A stretch of DNA of 64,000 nucleotides from Mermis nigrescens (lineage: Eukaryota > Nematoda > Enoplea > Mermithida > Mermithidae). The stretch covers positions 5,446,346 to 5,510,345 of the forward strand of contig JAVLUZ010000143.1 of the NCBI GenBank assembly GCA_036768485.1. The letters are read 5' to 3'. This document shows, one piece after another, positions 23,785 to 36,136 of this stretch (positions within the stretch are counted from its first letter, which is position 1; every line of letters begins with the position of its first letter). A program made the translations under genes and the position numbers. The notes beneath the pieces are model-generated. The model was not told the origin of the DNA. It was given only the letters and a program-made list of their open reading frames with translations, and made no database searches.

Positions 23785-24610
23785 GTTGCATCCCATTACT
23801 TAGGCTTATATTAAACGCTGGCACCAACATTTTGGTGGTCAGTCACATGAATACATGAATCTACAGAAACAGTCCGAGCACTGCCTTATTTGTTTTCGAC
23901 TCGACTTAAATCGAACCAGTTAGGTGGCAGCTTTCAACGGATACTACTTGTTGTATACGTTCTACTTATAATGTGGCTATCTTAATACATATGTGAACCA
24001 GCTACACCAATGCCAAATGCTTTTCAGAGATAAAATCCGAGAACTTTTCCGCCGCTTCGCGTCGGATCAAGATAATTAAATTATTTTCTATTGATCTTTA
24101 GGCCGCCCCGAGCCGATTGCAGCAATTTTAATGCAAAAATGGGTTTTAGAGAGGTAAAATTTCGAAGTCTTCTGGCGCTTCGCGCCATTCCGATAAATTA
24201 TTAAGTTTTTATACTCCGATGAGACTCCAGAAATCGACTAGAGTGCTTAGTGAAGGTCTGAAAATGCAGTTTCAGGAGATAGAACATATTACTGATCGTT
24301 CTATTCATTGCAGTACACTAAATTTACAATAACAAAATGTTCAAAAAAACGTTTTGAGTCTCGTTATTTTATGTAGGATGGACTTTTTGCAAAAAACATA
24401 GCTTTTTCAACATCAGCACTCAATTTTTAAACTTTTTTAAGACTCCCCAAAAATGTGAAGTAAACTTTGAAATATTGGAAAAAATTTTGGGTATGGTTCA
24501 CATAGTGAACCAAATCGCTAGAAAAAACGGTGCTTAGCCACCGCAGTTATATGTAGCACGCACTGGCGTGGCCAGGGGGATTCCCTCTGGGGAATTCCCA
24601 CAATTTCAAA

Positions 24611-25095
24611 AACTGAGGGAGTAACTTAAGAATATGGTACTTTCAGAATACTGAAAAATAAATTCAGAAGAGCGGATTTTTTTGCTCAGTACTCAGAACA
24701 TGTTTAAAGAAAGCGCGGAAAAAATTTCATCCGTCTGATCAATATTACAAAAGCTATGGGTTTATTTAATTAGCCTCTTTTTGACCTAAGCAAGCATCTT
24801 CTCGACCTAAGTATTTGAAGATTCAAACAGCTGAATGCAGGATCACATGTAGATACCCAATTTACGTCGACCTAAGCATCTATACATCGACCTAAGCATC
24901 TATACATCAACCTAAGCATCTATACATCAACCTAAGCATCTATATATACATCGACCTAAGCATCTATACATCGACCTAAGCATCTATACATCGACCTAAG
25001 CATCTATACATTGACCTGAACGGGAGCGACCTCGACCTAAGCAGCTTGAAACAGCTTTTCAGATATACTAAGCCTAAGCCTGAGTATAATAGAAG
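24611..25095. repeat. Dispersed repeat carrying a 20-bp minisatellite
   Basis: The unit starts around TAAGAATATGGTACTTTCAG and ends near TACTAAGCCTAAGCC. Other copies are 51235-51410, 51746-53400 (interrupted) and 55496-55760. Its centre is the minisatellite at 24868-25012. Confidence 0.7.
24868..25012. repeat. 20-bp minisatellite, about seven units
   Basis: The unit is TCGACCTAAGCATCTATACA with occasional TCAACC variants and one TATA expansion. Related arrays lie at 52427-52493 plus 53241-53331 and at 55572-55680. Confidence 0.92.
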
Positions 25096-25550
25096 CACGC
25101 GACCAAAAAAATTGGCGCTTCGCACCGGTTTCTTCTATCTTTTGGCAGTTTCTATCGTTTTATTGCAGGAAAAGTCAAAAAATAAGCGTTTCGCACGCAT
25201 TATAGGCATTTTTCTGTCAAAAATGAAAAAAATTCAAAACAAAATTAATTTTTTTATTGCTAGTGCAAGTCGATGGGAAAAGCCCAAAAACAGGTTAATT
25301 AACGGCCCCCGCCCGTTTTTGCGCTTTTTACATAAAAAATCCTTTGGATTCCCCCTTTCTGGTGAGAATCCTGGCTAGCCTATGTTAGGATGAACTTTTT
25401 TGGAAGAAAAGTGGGTTTTTTCAACATAAAAGACACATTTTTGAACGTTTTTAGACCCCTCAAAAATGTGGACCGAAATCAGGAATGTGGGAAAAATTTT
25501 GTGTATAGTTCATATGTGAACCAAATCGCGTGAATTTTTTTCTAATATGG

Positions 25551-26590
25551 TTTTGTCTCCGATTCTCCTAAAACTACTTTTTTCTGATAGATTCGAGTAC
25601 GCTGAGTCCAGAAATGAAAAGCGTTTGGGGGGCTGACGAATATTTGTGGCGATAGAGCCCTTCAAACTTGCAAAAAACGTGTTTATTCCAATGTTCTAAG
25701 GGCTCTATCTCCTCAAATATTCGTCAACCGCCTAAACGCTTTGTTTTTCTGGACTCAGCGTCCTCGAATCTATCAGAAAACATTGTTTTTAGGAGAATCG
25801 GTGACAAAAAAATTTTTCGAAAAAAAAATTATGCGAAAAAAAATTATGCTAAACCCAATTTTTAATTTCTACATTACAGTTCTGACGTTAACAAAGCCGA
25901 AGCAGGGTGTAATCGATTCATCACGGTTATTATTTTAGACTTGCCGTACATATCAAATTGGTGCCAGCTGATGGTCTAAGCCTAAGGCACAATTGGGGCA
26001 AAAATTGCTCCGCTCGCTTCGCTCGCTCCGCAATTTTCGCCCCAATTGTCTCAGGCTTAGACCATCAGCTGGCATCAATGTGAATACACTTTCTAAGCCT
26101 AAGCCTAAGATGTTCGTATAAGCAAGCTGGTGAGTTGTGGGCAAGTATCTATTTGCCAAAAATTTAGCTCGCATGGATCTAATCACCAAATTTTATCTAA
26201 TATGGTTTTTTCTCAATTTTCCCAATAACAGTGTTTTTACGCTTTTTTAACGTCAGAACTGTAATGTATAAATGTTAAAAATGGGGTTTAGCATATTGTT
26301 TTTTTGCATAATTTTTTTATTCAAAAAATTTTTTGTCACCGATTCTCCTGAAAATAATTTTTTCTGATAGATTCGACAACGCTGAGTCCAGAAACAAAAG
26401 CGTTTAGGGGGCTGACGAATATTTGTGGAGATGGAGCCCTAAGAACATCGAAATAATCACGTTTTTTGCAAGTTTGAAGGGCTCTATCTCCACAAATATC
26501 CGTCAGCCCCCTTAACGCTTTTCATTTCTGGACTCAGCGTCCTTGAATCTATCAGAAAAAATTATTTTTTAGGAAAATCGGAGACAAAAC
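25551..26590. repeat. Two-tier inverted repeat (hairpins within a snapback)
   Basis: 25551-25808 is a self-complementary hairpin of about 125-bp arms (TTTTGTCTCCGATTCTCC at the left, matching its complement at the right). 26331-26590 is a second copy of that hairpin. The sequence between them (25809-25890 versus 26225-26330) is also inverted, with another foldback (25955-26080) at the centre. Confidence 0.85.
25955..26080. mobile_element. TTGGTGCCAGC foldback with CGCTCGCTTCGCTCGC centre
   Basis: A near-perfect palindrome of about 120 bp. Arms run from TTGGTGCCAGCTGATGGTCT through GGGGCAAAAATTG; the centre is CCGCTCGCTTCGCTCGCTCC. Relatives are at 45070-45192, 61640-61790 and split at 23190-23835. 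Confidence 0.85.
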
Positions 26591-27556
26591 CATATTAGAA
26601 ACTTTAGCCCAAATCGCTTGGAAAAAACGGTGGACCTCAATAAAATAATTGAAATAAACCAATCAGTTCGCACCAAAAAAATTTGGAATTTTGCCTTTCT
26701 ATAATGCATTTTTGCATTTCGAAAATTTTCCACAATGTGGACCACGTCCAAAATTTTTTTCACATCTCGAAACTTTGGTTCACAAAAAACCACAAATTCT
26801 GAAAAAAATGACGCCTGCGCAATCCGCATGCAATCATCAGTGTTGCCAGGTCCCAAAATTCAGATTCTCCTGCACAGAGGTAAAATCGGGGAAAAATTCT
26901 CCTGCAATTCTCCTGAAAATATTTTGATTCTCCTGAAAATTCTCCTGGCTCATATTTTGCAGGAAAGGTTGTACAGCAGATCTACAATTGTATGTGCAAG
27001 CATGCTCAAGCCAATTTACCTTGGTTCACCCAAGTATTTTATTCTGATCTCTTGCCTTTTAATCCTAAGGACATTCAAGGCTAAATAATGAACATTAATT
27101 CTCTCACAAAAAGCTCATGGAGCATATCTGCATTCTACAGGCAGATGCAAAAATAATGGAAGACTAATGCTGCACTACAAAGTATAACATTTTATTCAAC
27201 ATCAACAGCTGACAAACATTCAATAACAGATTCCTTATCTTCATCAGGATATACTTCTCAAGGGCCTAAGCTAAAGAGGTCGCATTGTTTACAATACACA
27301 TTATTCGAAAAATCAGTTTCTGTGCTTAAAACAGTGACCGCCAATTTTCAGTTGCACTAACATCATCAAAAATTTCTGAAAAGAGCCCTGTTTGCAATGT
27401 CTTTTGAAAAAATAAATAATACTTTATTACTAATTGTATGTACTTCAGTAGCAAGCAAATCCTTACGTTTTGAAATATATCCAAAAAAATGTTCATAGGC
27501 GCTTTGCAAACACCGTTTTTTTTCCCAGCGATTTGGTTGACATTATAGACCGAACC

Positions 27557-27743
27557 CAGGGGCGGGTTTAGGGGGGCGGGGAGGGCGGCTGCCCCCCCAT
27601 TGGCCCAAAAAATGCGCAAAATTAAGGATTTTCGAGCGATTTTTAGCGATTTTCGGGTAAAAAGGGCTAATTTTTCCGCCCAAGTCAGGGTTCCGCCCCC
27701 TTAGGGGTACCGCCCCCTTAGGAAAATCCTAGATCCGCCACTG
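27557..27743. mobile_element. Small hAT (Tip100-like) MITE, TSD accgaacc
   Basis: Ends CAGGGGCGGGTTTAGG and CCTAGATCCGCCACTG, a widespread hAT-type terminal sequence, with perfect accgaacc flanks (27549-27556 and 27744-27751). Confidence 0.93.
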
Positions 27744-28029
27744 ACCGAACCCAAAATTTTTTTCCACTTTTTCCGACTTTTTTCAACATTTTTTGAGAGG
27801 TCTAAAAACGTTCAAAATAGAGCGCCTGTGTTGAAAAATCAGTGTTTTTAAGTGGAAAATTTTATGTACACATGCAATAGCGGTGTTTGATGCACTTTTT
27901 GTATAAAAATTTCGCGCTCTACAAGAATATCACAATCAGTAACGTTATTTATGTTGAAACTTGAATTTTCTTCCTTCAGTAAAGCATTTTAGCCAATTCT
28001 GAAGTCGTTTTTGACAATTAAAACTATAA

Positions 28030-28870
28030 TTTATCAAATGGTGCTGAAGCGCTAGAAAATTTTGAAATTTTAGCTCTCTAAATCATTTTTGCATTTCAAA
28101 AACTGTGCAGATGGTAAGGATTTTCAATCGTAGTGGAGTTCTAGGACCAGATTATCGATAAAAAATGCTGCAATTGGCGCCGCGTGGCTTAAACATCAAT
28201 AACAAGTAAGAATTAACCAATGCGGCGCAAAGCGCCGAAAATTTTTTGTAGTTTCACCTCTCTGAAACGCATTTTTGCATTACAAAAACTAACCAAATCC
28301 GTGCAGAAGATAAGGATTTTCAATCGTAGTAAAGTTCTAGATCAAATTTTCGATAAAAATGCTGCAGTTGAAGCAGGCGCGGCTCAAATATTAATAACAA
28401 AAAAAATTGAATCAATTCGGCGCAAAGCGCCAAAAAATTTTTGTAGTTTCACTTCTCTAAAACGCATTTTTACATTAAAAACTAACTGAATCCGTGCAGA
28501 AAATAAGGATTTTCAATCGTAGTAAAGTTCTAGATCAAATTGTCGATAAAAATGCTGCATTTGATGCAGCGCGGCTCAAATACTAATAACAAAAAAGAAT
28601 TAAATCAATTCGGCGCGGAGCGCCGAAAAATTTTTGTAGTTTCACTTCTCTAAAACGCATTTTTGCATTACAAAAACTAACTGAATCCGTGCATAAGATA
28701 ATGATTTTCAATCGTAGTGAAGTTCTAGATCAGATTGTCGATAAAAATGCTGCGATTGGCGCAGTGCGGCTTAAGGATTACTAAGAAGTAAGAATTTAAT
28801 CAATTCGGCGCGAAGAGCCGAGAAATTTTCGAAGTTTTAACTCTCTAAAACGCATTTTTAACATTACAAA
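28030..28870. repeat. S repeat array, units of about 195 bp
   Basis: Four clear units plus a degraded one. Hairpin motifs GGCGC(A/G)(A/G)AGCGCC stand at about 28222, 28419, 28611 and 28806. Each unit also carries GCATTTTTGCATTACAAAAA, GATTTTCAATCGTAGT and GATAAAAATGCTGCA. Single or few units recur at 20440, 21560, 24030, 44590, 48736-49170, 61330, 62030-62360 and 63700-63990. Confidence 0.85.
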
Positions 28871-28984
28871 AAGTTTCCAGAAATGCCAACCAAGCCCAAA
28901 AATTTTTTCCATTTCCCAAAATTTTGGTTGACAAATAGACCAAAAAGTGGATGGAAAATCGCTGGAAAGTGGAATAATAGGGTA

Positions 28985-29860
28985 AAAACCCGGAAATGGA
29001 AAATGGAAAATGGAAAATTTTCCATTTCCTCTATTTTCAACGAAAAATGGTTAATTTTCAAAATTTTCGGTCGTAAATGTCGAAATTATGTCGTTTCTCA
29101 CCAAATTTCTTTATTTTTGAAGAAATTTCAAAAGTGCAACTAAAAGTGGAAAAATTCAACAAAAATGGAATGAACAATTTTCCGTTTTTTTTCCATTTTT
29201 GTAGACTTTCCATTTTTAGTTACTTACATTTCAAAATTTTTTCAAAAACAGAGAAATTTGGTGAAAGACGACATGAGTTTGACATTAACGACCAAAAATT
29301 TTGAAAAATAACCATTTTCCATTTAAAATAAATAAAATGGAAAATTTTCCATTTTCCATTTTACATTTTCCATTTCGGGTTTTACCCTATTTTTCCATTT
29401 TGCGGCAATTTTCCATCGGCGACGAAATCGTTGAAGTCGAAGTGGATAACGATTTTTTCGGATCTGGAAGGTCAATTTTTTCAAAAGAGGAGAATTTTAA
29501 GTGAAAAGATGAAGAAATGAAAAATTTTTAGTTTTTTCCATTCTTTTTGTACTTTTCCATTTTTAGTTACGCTTTTGAAATTTCTTCAAAAATAGATAAA
29601 TTTGGAGAAAAACGACATGAGTTTGACATTTACGACCAAAAATTTTGAAAATGAACCATTTTCCGTTGAAAATAAAGGAAATGGAAAATTTTCCATTTTC
29701 CATCTTCCATTTTCCATTTCCGGCTTTTACCCACTTTTCCATTTTCCATTTTCCGGCTTTTACCCATTTTTCCATTTTCCATTTCCATTTTCCATTTCCG
29801 GCTTTTACCCATTTTCCATTTTCCATTTCCATTTCCACTTCCGGATTTTACCCACGCCCT
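28985..29860. repeat. TTTTCCATTTTCC low-complexity tracts
   Basis: Three dense blocks (28985-29035, 29335-29400, 29685-29860) of TTTTCCATTTCC or its complement, in inverted arrangement. Open frames here are artefacts of the simple repeat. Confidence 0.9.
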
Positions 29861-30245
29861 CTAGATTTGAATATATTTAAGTTAGGGGAAGAGACTACAA
29901 AATCAGGTAGGTGATTCCAAACAGAGATATACTTACAGAAAAAGTCAAATTTTTGTAAATTAGAACGGACAAGAGGAACAACTAGCTTGAAACGATTTGT
30001 GCAGCGAGTAGTATTTTGATTAAGCACAAAAAAATCTGTCATGGAAAGACAAGATTTTTGACTAATAATTTGATACATCATACATAAGCAAATATGAAGG
30101 CGACGTAATTCTAATCGACACAAGTTAAGTTGGTTAAGGCGTTCGTCGTAAGAAAGAGGGCTATGATATCCAACTATGTATTTAGTAAATTTACGCTGAA
30201 GAGCCTCCAGCCTGTTGATATCACTAATATAAGAAGTAAGAAGTA
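29859..30245 (-). pseudogene. LINE reverse transcriptase C-terminal fragment
   Basis: Minus-strand translation gives ISDINRLEALQ, FTKYIVGYH, LSYDERLNQLNL, LHICLCMMYQIIS and VWNHLPDFVVSSPN, which are typical of the region C-terminal to the polymerase palm in CR1/jockey-type LINEs. It is closely similar to 59858-60597 and truncated at both ends. Confidence 0.85.
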
Positions 30246-30495
30246 AGAAGCTTAATGTATGATAATCATTATAACTTGCTGTTTAAGTTTTGAAAATTCT
30301 CCTGAATTCTCCTAGATTTTCAGGATTCTCCTGAATTCTCCTGACATTTTAAAATTCTCCTGCATTCTCCTGCAGGTTTACAATTTCTCCTGAAATTTCT
30401 CCTGAAAAGCCCATCCTCCTGCTCCTGCTCCTGAAAATTTTAGATTCTCCTGAATTCAGGAGAATTCTCCTGCACCTGGCAACCCTGGCAATCAT

Positions 30496-31758
30496 TCCAT
30501 AACAATCATCCTTATTTTATAGTAAGATGGCTTCAATCTTGTTTGTGGAAAATGATGTGCATGCTTCTTAAATCCTATGCTGCAAAATTCTTCTTTCAAT
30601 CGTTGACCACGATGCGCCTATGAAGTCGGTTTCATATAGATTTGGCTATAATCTGAAATTCTGTCGAAGATGGGTATTCCGATGGATTACTATAATTGTA
30701 TTGACTTAATATATAATTACTCCGTAAACTGTCTGCTTAGTTTTTATAAATATGTTATTCATGAATTTATAAAGTGTTTAAAGTTTTTCTCTCAATTTTA
30801 TACCTACATAAGGCATACAAATTCATGCACGTGGGTCACGCATATCCGTTGTTTTAACCTGGTGCATGATGTCAGTCGAGCGGCAGATGTCCTTATTACT
30901 GTAACACCTAATTTCTTCATCCTCGTTGGACACGTGAACTGTAGTAATCAATTTTCAGCATTCAAGCGAGCAGCTACAGAAGTGGCTTTCAGACAGCCTT
31001 ACTCTAATACGATTTTGCGTAAAAGCCTAATATGCTAATCTATTTTTATGCATGGTATCGTGATTGCTGCTTCAGTTTTACAGCTTTTGTAAACGATTTT
31101 CATTTAGTCAGAAATTGTGGATGCATGCCCAAGGTTTCATGAATTAAAACAGAGTATAGTGTTTTGAACTACGGACTACGGGTATGATACGTGATCGAGT
31201 TATATGGAGACGTTAGCCATTGTTAGGCTGTGCTCTAAAAGCCCATTAAACTTTGCACGGTCCTACAGGATGTACATACAGATATGGTCATACTTACGTC
31301 CTCTTCCCCGATTTTCTTTTTTTGTTCCTCTAGTCCGTCCTGTGAAATCAGTATTTTTTTCAATATAGTTGCCCCCCAAATAAGCATTTTGTCGAATTTG
31401 ATATGTATGTTTCAATATTATTCAATGTTAGACTCATTTTGAAAAACCACAAAAGCGCTTTCGAATGATCCAATTTGTTTGATTTAGTACAAATTTCACA
31501 TTTTTCATTATGGCGTTATGGAGGCAGCTATCTTGGACAATAGGTACTGTAATTTTAGACGTCTTCTATAATTTTTTAAAGTTTCATTTGTTAACTTTGT
31601 TCACTTTGATCAAAATTTTTTTGAATTTCTAATATTTCACGTATCGTCAAAGGCGTCAAAAAACAGTTTTTCAACGATCGTTCTTTAACCCGCAAAATGA
31701 ACTTTTGAAAAAATTTCCAGCGACTGAGGCTCCAGAAAGTCCATGCTATGCATGTATA
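30496..31758. other. Unassigned interval
   Basis: AT-rich sequence. One 122-codon open frame at 30670-31038 shows no recognisable family features. No RNA gene or repeat boundary was recognised. Confidence 0.5.
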
Positions 31759-31766
31759 GTCGCAAT

Positions 31767-32029
31767 CACACGTGGGCGTGCGGAACGGAGTTTAGAAAGT
31801 ATGCACCCCCCAGAAGGCCGAATACCCCCAGAAACCAAAATACCCCCCAGAATTCAATTTTTGAAATTTTTTTTGTTTTTTCAGAATGTTTGATGCCACT
31901 AGATAGTGCTCGATGAGAACCGCTGAAAAATTATGTTTTTTCGCCATACCAACATTTTTAAGACCATTTTTTTATCTTTGAAAAATTTTGCACCTCCCTC
32001 CCCCAGAATTTCGGTGCTGCCCACCTGTG
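31767..32029 (-). mobile_element. Family A element, imperfect TSD gtcgca(a/g)t
   Basis: Minus-strand copy with ends CACACGTGGGCG and GCCCACCTGTG. The flanks match at seven of eight. Confidence 0.85.
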
Positions 32030-32526
32030 GTCGCAGTGGTTCCAACATACCTGCAAATATGTATGACAGCTTGTAATGCTAACCTCGAGAACCTTTCGGA
32101 GATAGGCAAAAATGACGGCAAAAATCAAAAATAACGTACGATAAATCAATAACCCAAGCTTCTACGCATTGCACATCATCCAAATCATGTAATTTAATTA
32201 CCTGAGCTCAATGTGCTTCGCGAAGAAAAACAACATGGAAAATTCATATTCGACTCGCAGCGCGGAAAATGTTGCATTTAACTTAAGTACCTACCCTAAA
32301 AACTATTTTAGCGACTTTTTAGACATCTTCAAGAGTTTTTATTCTTTCCTTTGTGGGGACTTTTGTGGGAAAAAAGATTTTTTTTCATTTTGGGAAATAG
32401 GTCGGTCCTCCCACCACCTATCCCCTGGTACGGGGCCATACTTACTTATTATAAGCCAAACATTTGATCAGATAATTCGGTAGGATCTTAGATAAAAAGA
32501 GATATCGTCGACCTGGATGGGACGTT

Positions 32527-32626
32527 NNNNNNNNNNNNNNNNNNNNNNNNNNNNNNNNNNNNNNNNNNNNNNNNNNNNNNNNNNNNNNNNNNNNNNNNNN
32601 NNNNNNNNNNNNNNNNNNNNNNNNNN
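32527..32626. other. Assembly gap (100 N)
   Basis: Exactly 100 N, a conventional placeholder, so the real gap size is unknown. It removes the left part of the element whose right end is at 32902. Confidence 0.99.
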
Positions 32627-32902
32627 GCGGGAGTTCACGGCGTTTCTTAGCATCTTAGCCTATTGTGTTTAAAAGTGTCTACTTGCCTTAGGATGAGCTG
32701 AATGCGTGATTTTGGCCACCTGCAAGTTGAGTTGATCTGCCGGAAGACCATAATTAATTATGCCGCAAAAAATGTAATTGAAAAACCCTTCTTTGCTACG
32801 TAGCTACAGTGAGATCTAGCGACCTACAGTAAATAAGAAAAAAGGGTTACTGTAGCCTCCGAAAACATTTACTGAAAAAGCTCTCGGATAAATGAAACAG
32901 AC
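32627..32902. mobile_element. Right part of the GTCTGTTTCATTTAT element
   Basis: Matches 38700-38968, including CGAAAACATTTACTG and the terminus GATAAATGAAACAGAC. The left part is lost in the N gap. Confidence 0.75.
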
Positions 32903-33598
32903 CATTCTGTCTTCCAATGACTTGAATTTAATTCGCTGACATTTAAGGAATACTATTTCCAGGTCAGGGAAAACGTTTTCTACAGAAGAAATTTAATTTT
33001 CTGTTATAACGATCGATCTGCCTGGATTGTCCGCAGAACAGGGTTAAAATATGGAATTCGAACACTCGACCGGATTTTCGCTCAAAAATACAAATATATG
33101 CAATAAATTTCGAACAAATTGAAGAAATTTGGAAAAATTTTGGATATTACGGCTTTATTGGTTTATTCAACTCAAACTAGAGAATAAAAACATTGGCATA
33201 CATACCTGCACAATAATATTCAAATGTATAGACACGCAACAAAAAGCAGATAGCGCGCATTGGAGACCAGATGGCATACATAACCTGTTTTTTGTGGACA
33301 GATTCTTCTGAAATGAGCAATATACTATGCTTTTATGAATAGGTACACTTCGCATTCAGACCACGTATTTTTACTAGGTAATTACATAATTATGATTTTG
33401 AACTGGACATCGTAGTCCGTTAGTAGGTACAGCATTTACAATTCATCATATTGTATGCACTTTCTTTTTTGTTCAGCTCTGTGCCTTTTGAAAAAAATTA
33501 TTTGGGGCACGTCACTAAGCAATGCACCTGCTTTCTCCTAGCTTCTTAATCAACAGTCTTTTTTTGTAAATTCAACTATTTGAAACGATAGCTGCGGC

Positions 33599-33867
33599 CG
33601 CACCTGGGCGTGGGGCTTAGGGGGAGTATGCACCCCCTCGAAACCAAAATACCCCCCCCCCGAAATCAAAATACCCCCCAAAAATTCAATTTTTGAGAAT
33701 TTTTTCGTCACTTTCGCAATTTTTGATGCCAATGAATCAGTGCATGAGTGAGAAACGTCTCAAGAAAATGGTGTTTTCCTCGCCATACCACCATTTTTGA
33801 GGCCATTTTTCGACCTTTCAAAAAAATCTGCTACAACCCCCAGGAATTTTCTTGCTGCCCACGTATG
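33599..33867 (-). mobile_element. Family A copy, diverged
   Basis: Minus-strand copy from CACCTGGGCGTGG to GCCCACGTATG. Flanking 8-mers match poorly (about five of eight). Confidence 0.75.
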
Positions 33868-34390
33868 GCTATGACTCTTCCGCGTTCATCAGGGAATATT
33901 ATTGCATTCTAACGAACACTGATGATCCAATCGTCATCAAATTTTTAATTTTCGTCAACGTTTATAGGCCAGCTAGAGAAAATCATCTGAATACGCTATT
34001 AAAGCCTGAAAACACGTTTAATGAAAAAAATGACTCATTTTACATACGTGAACGGTTAATTTGAAATTATTCTGGTAGTGCAGATGGGCTGAACATTGAC
34101 CGTACTTGAAGTAAACGCAAGGCCGACCGAGGAAAATGCATCGAATAAGCAGAAATCAAAATTTCCGGATTTTTGGACCAGTTGAATGTTTGTGGGCAGG
34201 TTGTGTTACTTATGTATGGTCGGTCCGGGATTTTCACAAAAACGGTTTAAAAGACAAGGCTGGAAGGCCATTCTATCCTACATTATTTATAGTCGGTTCC
34301 ACACAACTTCGGTCATAAATTTTAAAACTATCTACGGCAATAAGCTGACAGATTGCAATTATAGCATTGATCTGATATATAAATATCGTA

Positions 34391-34609
34391 ACCTTAGGTG
34401 GCAGCACCAAACTTCTGGGGTGTAAGATTTATTCAAAGGTCAAAATATGGCCTTTAAAATGGTGGTATTGCGAAAAAAACACCATTTTTCAATGTTTCTC
34501 ATCGAGCACTATTCACTGGCATCAAAAAATTGCGAAAAAATTTCAAAATCAATTTAGGGGGTATTTTGTTTCTAGGAGTGCACAACCCCAAACCCCCTAC
34601 GCCTAGGTG
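34391..34609 (+). mobile_element. Family A copy, diverged
   Basis: Plus-strand copy with the full order of family A landmarks and a shortened G-run region. No target duplication was found. Confidence 0.75.
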
Positions 34610-35177
34610 TCAGGGATGACAGCTGATGCAACTGCTGATACCCTATTTCACATGATATAAGGAACAAAACGTTCTCAAGCAAGAGAACCGGTATTGGCGC
34701 AGTTGGTAACACAGCTGTGCTGGGATGGGAGTAGTGTTATTTTGGTAGCCCAAAAATAATTAAAATATGATATTGGTATAGTTGACATGACATTTCTAGA
34801 CGCTATTTAAAAAATTTTCATTTCTTTATAAAACTTTCAAAATTTACGAGATTAAGTTACAAAATCACATAAATTCCTTTCACTTTTCGTCGAATAACAA
34901 CATTTCAGTATAACGATCAGACATGCGCGTGGGGACGTGGGGTCTAGACCACCCAGAATAGAAAGATGGAAAATTTTTTAGGGAAAATGAGGCAGAATGA
35001 AGACCAAAACCGGATGCAAATTAAAAATTTTCTTCAAAAGTGTTTCAAATTGATCAGAAACAGTGTAATATCGTGGTTTTAACGCTATTCAAGCGCTTAT
35101 GCAAGTTTTTGAGGTCATTTGGCCCAAAAAGCTGAATTCTTGACCCCTACCCCAAATCGCCCATGCTCTGCACCACA

Positions 35178-35433
35178 TTGAGCATGGGGGTTTAGGGGTA
35201 TGCACCCCCAGAGAAACCAAAATACCCCTCCCACCAATAATCAAAATACCCCCCTAGAATTCAATTTTTGAAATTTTTCGTTTTTTTCGCAATTTTTTGA
35301 TGCCAATGGATAGTGCTCGATGAGAAACGTTGAAAAATGGTATTTTTTCCGCCGTACCAACTATTTTTAAGGTCATTTTTTCACCTTTGAAAATTTTGCA
35401 CTCCCCCCAGAATTTCCTTGCTGCCCACGTAGC
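35178..35433 (-). mobile_element. Family A copy, diverged
   Basis: Minus-strand copy. Neighbouring gctctgcac and gctgtgcac may be a decayed duplication. Confidence 0.75.
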
Positions 35434-36136
35434 GCTGTGCACCTATGATCACTATTAGCGAATCACAATGGTAAACAATACAGGTGGCAAAAAGCATCGA
35501 GAAAACAAGTATAATTTGATAATTTGATGGGTCAATATCATGTGTTGTGGTACTCCCGACCTAACTGAGATTTTGAAATCTCCCAGATTATCTAGGCCAC
35601 CCTTAATGAGCTGAGCTTGCCGAAAGTTATGCATTTATCCATATCGACAGGATGTCACTCAATCATACTACACTGCGCTAATTGTATATATGTACACACG
35701 ATTAACGCAGGTGTAACCTTAACGAACTCTACGAGACGAGGTGGCTTGGTTCGGTATATGTACATACGTAATTAAGTACCTACCTAAACTGCATGCATAC
35801 TTAAGTATGTATTATGAAGATATGACCTGAAAAACCTACTGCATCATACTTCGAAATTTGCAGGTAAGGTATGGGAGCCAGGGCCGTGCTTAGAGGTTTA
35901 GCGGCCCTGGGCGAAACTTATTTTGGCGGCCCCCATAATTTTTAAAACTGGTATTATATGCATCATAATTATCACTTATGTATTTCCTTTACATATGTAC
36001 CTATGTATATGATCGCAGTCAGCATCTTACTGTAAATTTACTAACAAAATATTGTGCTACATTATTTTTAGTAGGTTAGGTATCGTATGTTTTTTCTCAA
36101 ATAATTTACCTATTTCGTGAATGATGACGTGCTTTA

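Larger units (their letters stand above)
23190..23835. mobile_element. TTGGTGCCAGC foldback element, split by family A
   Basis: The left arm (TTGGTGCCAGCGTTTAAAAT, about 23190-23263) and right arm (TTAAACGCTGGCACCAA) are inverted copies. The intact relative at 61640-61790 shows the uninterrupted form. Confidence 0.75.
26838..30487. mobile_element. CAGTGTTGCCAGG element, 3.65 kb, TSD gcaatcat
   Basis: Ends CAGTGTTGCCAGGTCCC and CACCTGGCAACCCTG, perfect gcaatcat flanks (26830-26837 and 30488-30495). Both ends carry arrays of TTCTCCTGAA-type sequence. The interior has a short C-terminal coding relic (about 27195-27290, minus), a Tip100-like MITE, an array of ~195-bp S units, TTTTCC-rich tracts and a LINE fragment. 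It is the shorter sibling, in opposite orientation, of 39708-50867. Confidence 0.9.

Noticed and set aside
24868..25012. Regular 20-bp repeats resembling a CRISPR array
   Set aside because: Units are contiguous with no unique spacers, and the host is an animal genome. This is a minisatellite.
24561..25376. An element bounded by CACTGGCGTGGCCAGGGGG and CCTGGCTAGCCTATG
   Set aside because: The ends look hAT-like but flanking sequences show no matching duplication, so the boundary is not claimed.
26094..26110. AAGCCTAAGCCTAAG as telomeric TTAGGC repeats
   Set aside because: Only two to three units, always in the same repeat context next to foldbacks. It is not a telomere or a clear interstitial telomeric tract.
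32468..32653. Open frame crossing the N gap
   Set aside because: The frame exists only because N codons are read through as X.
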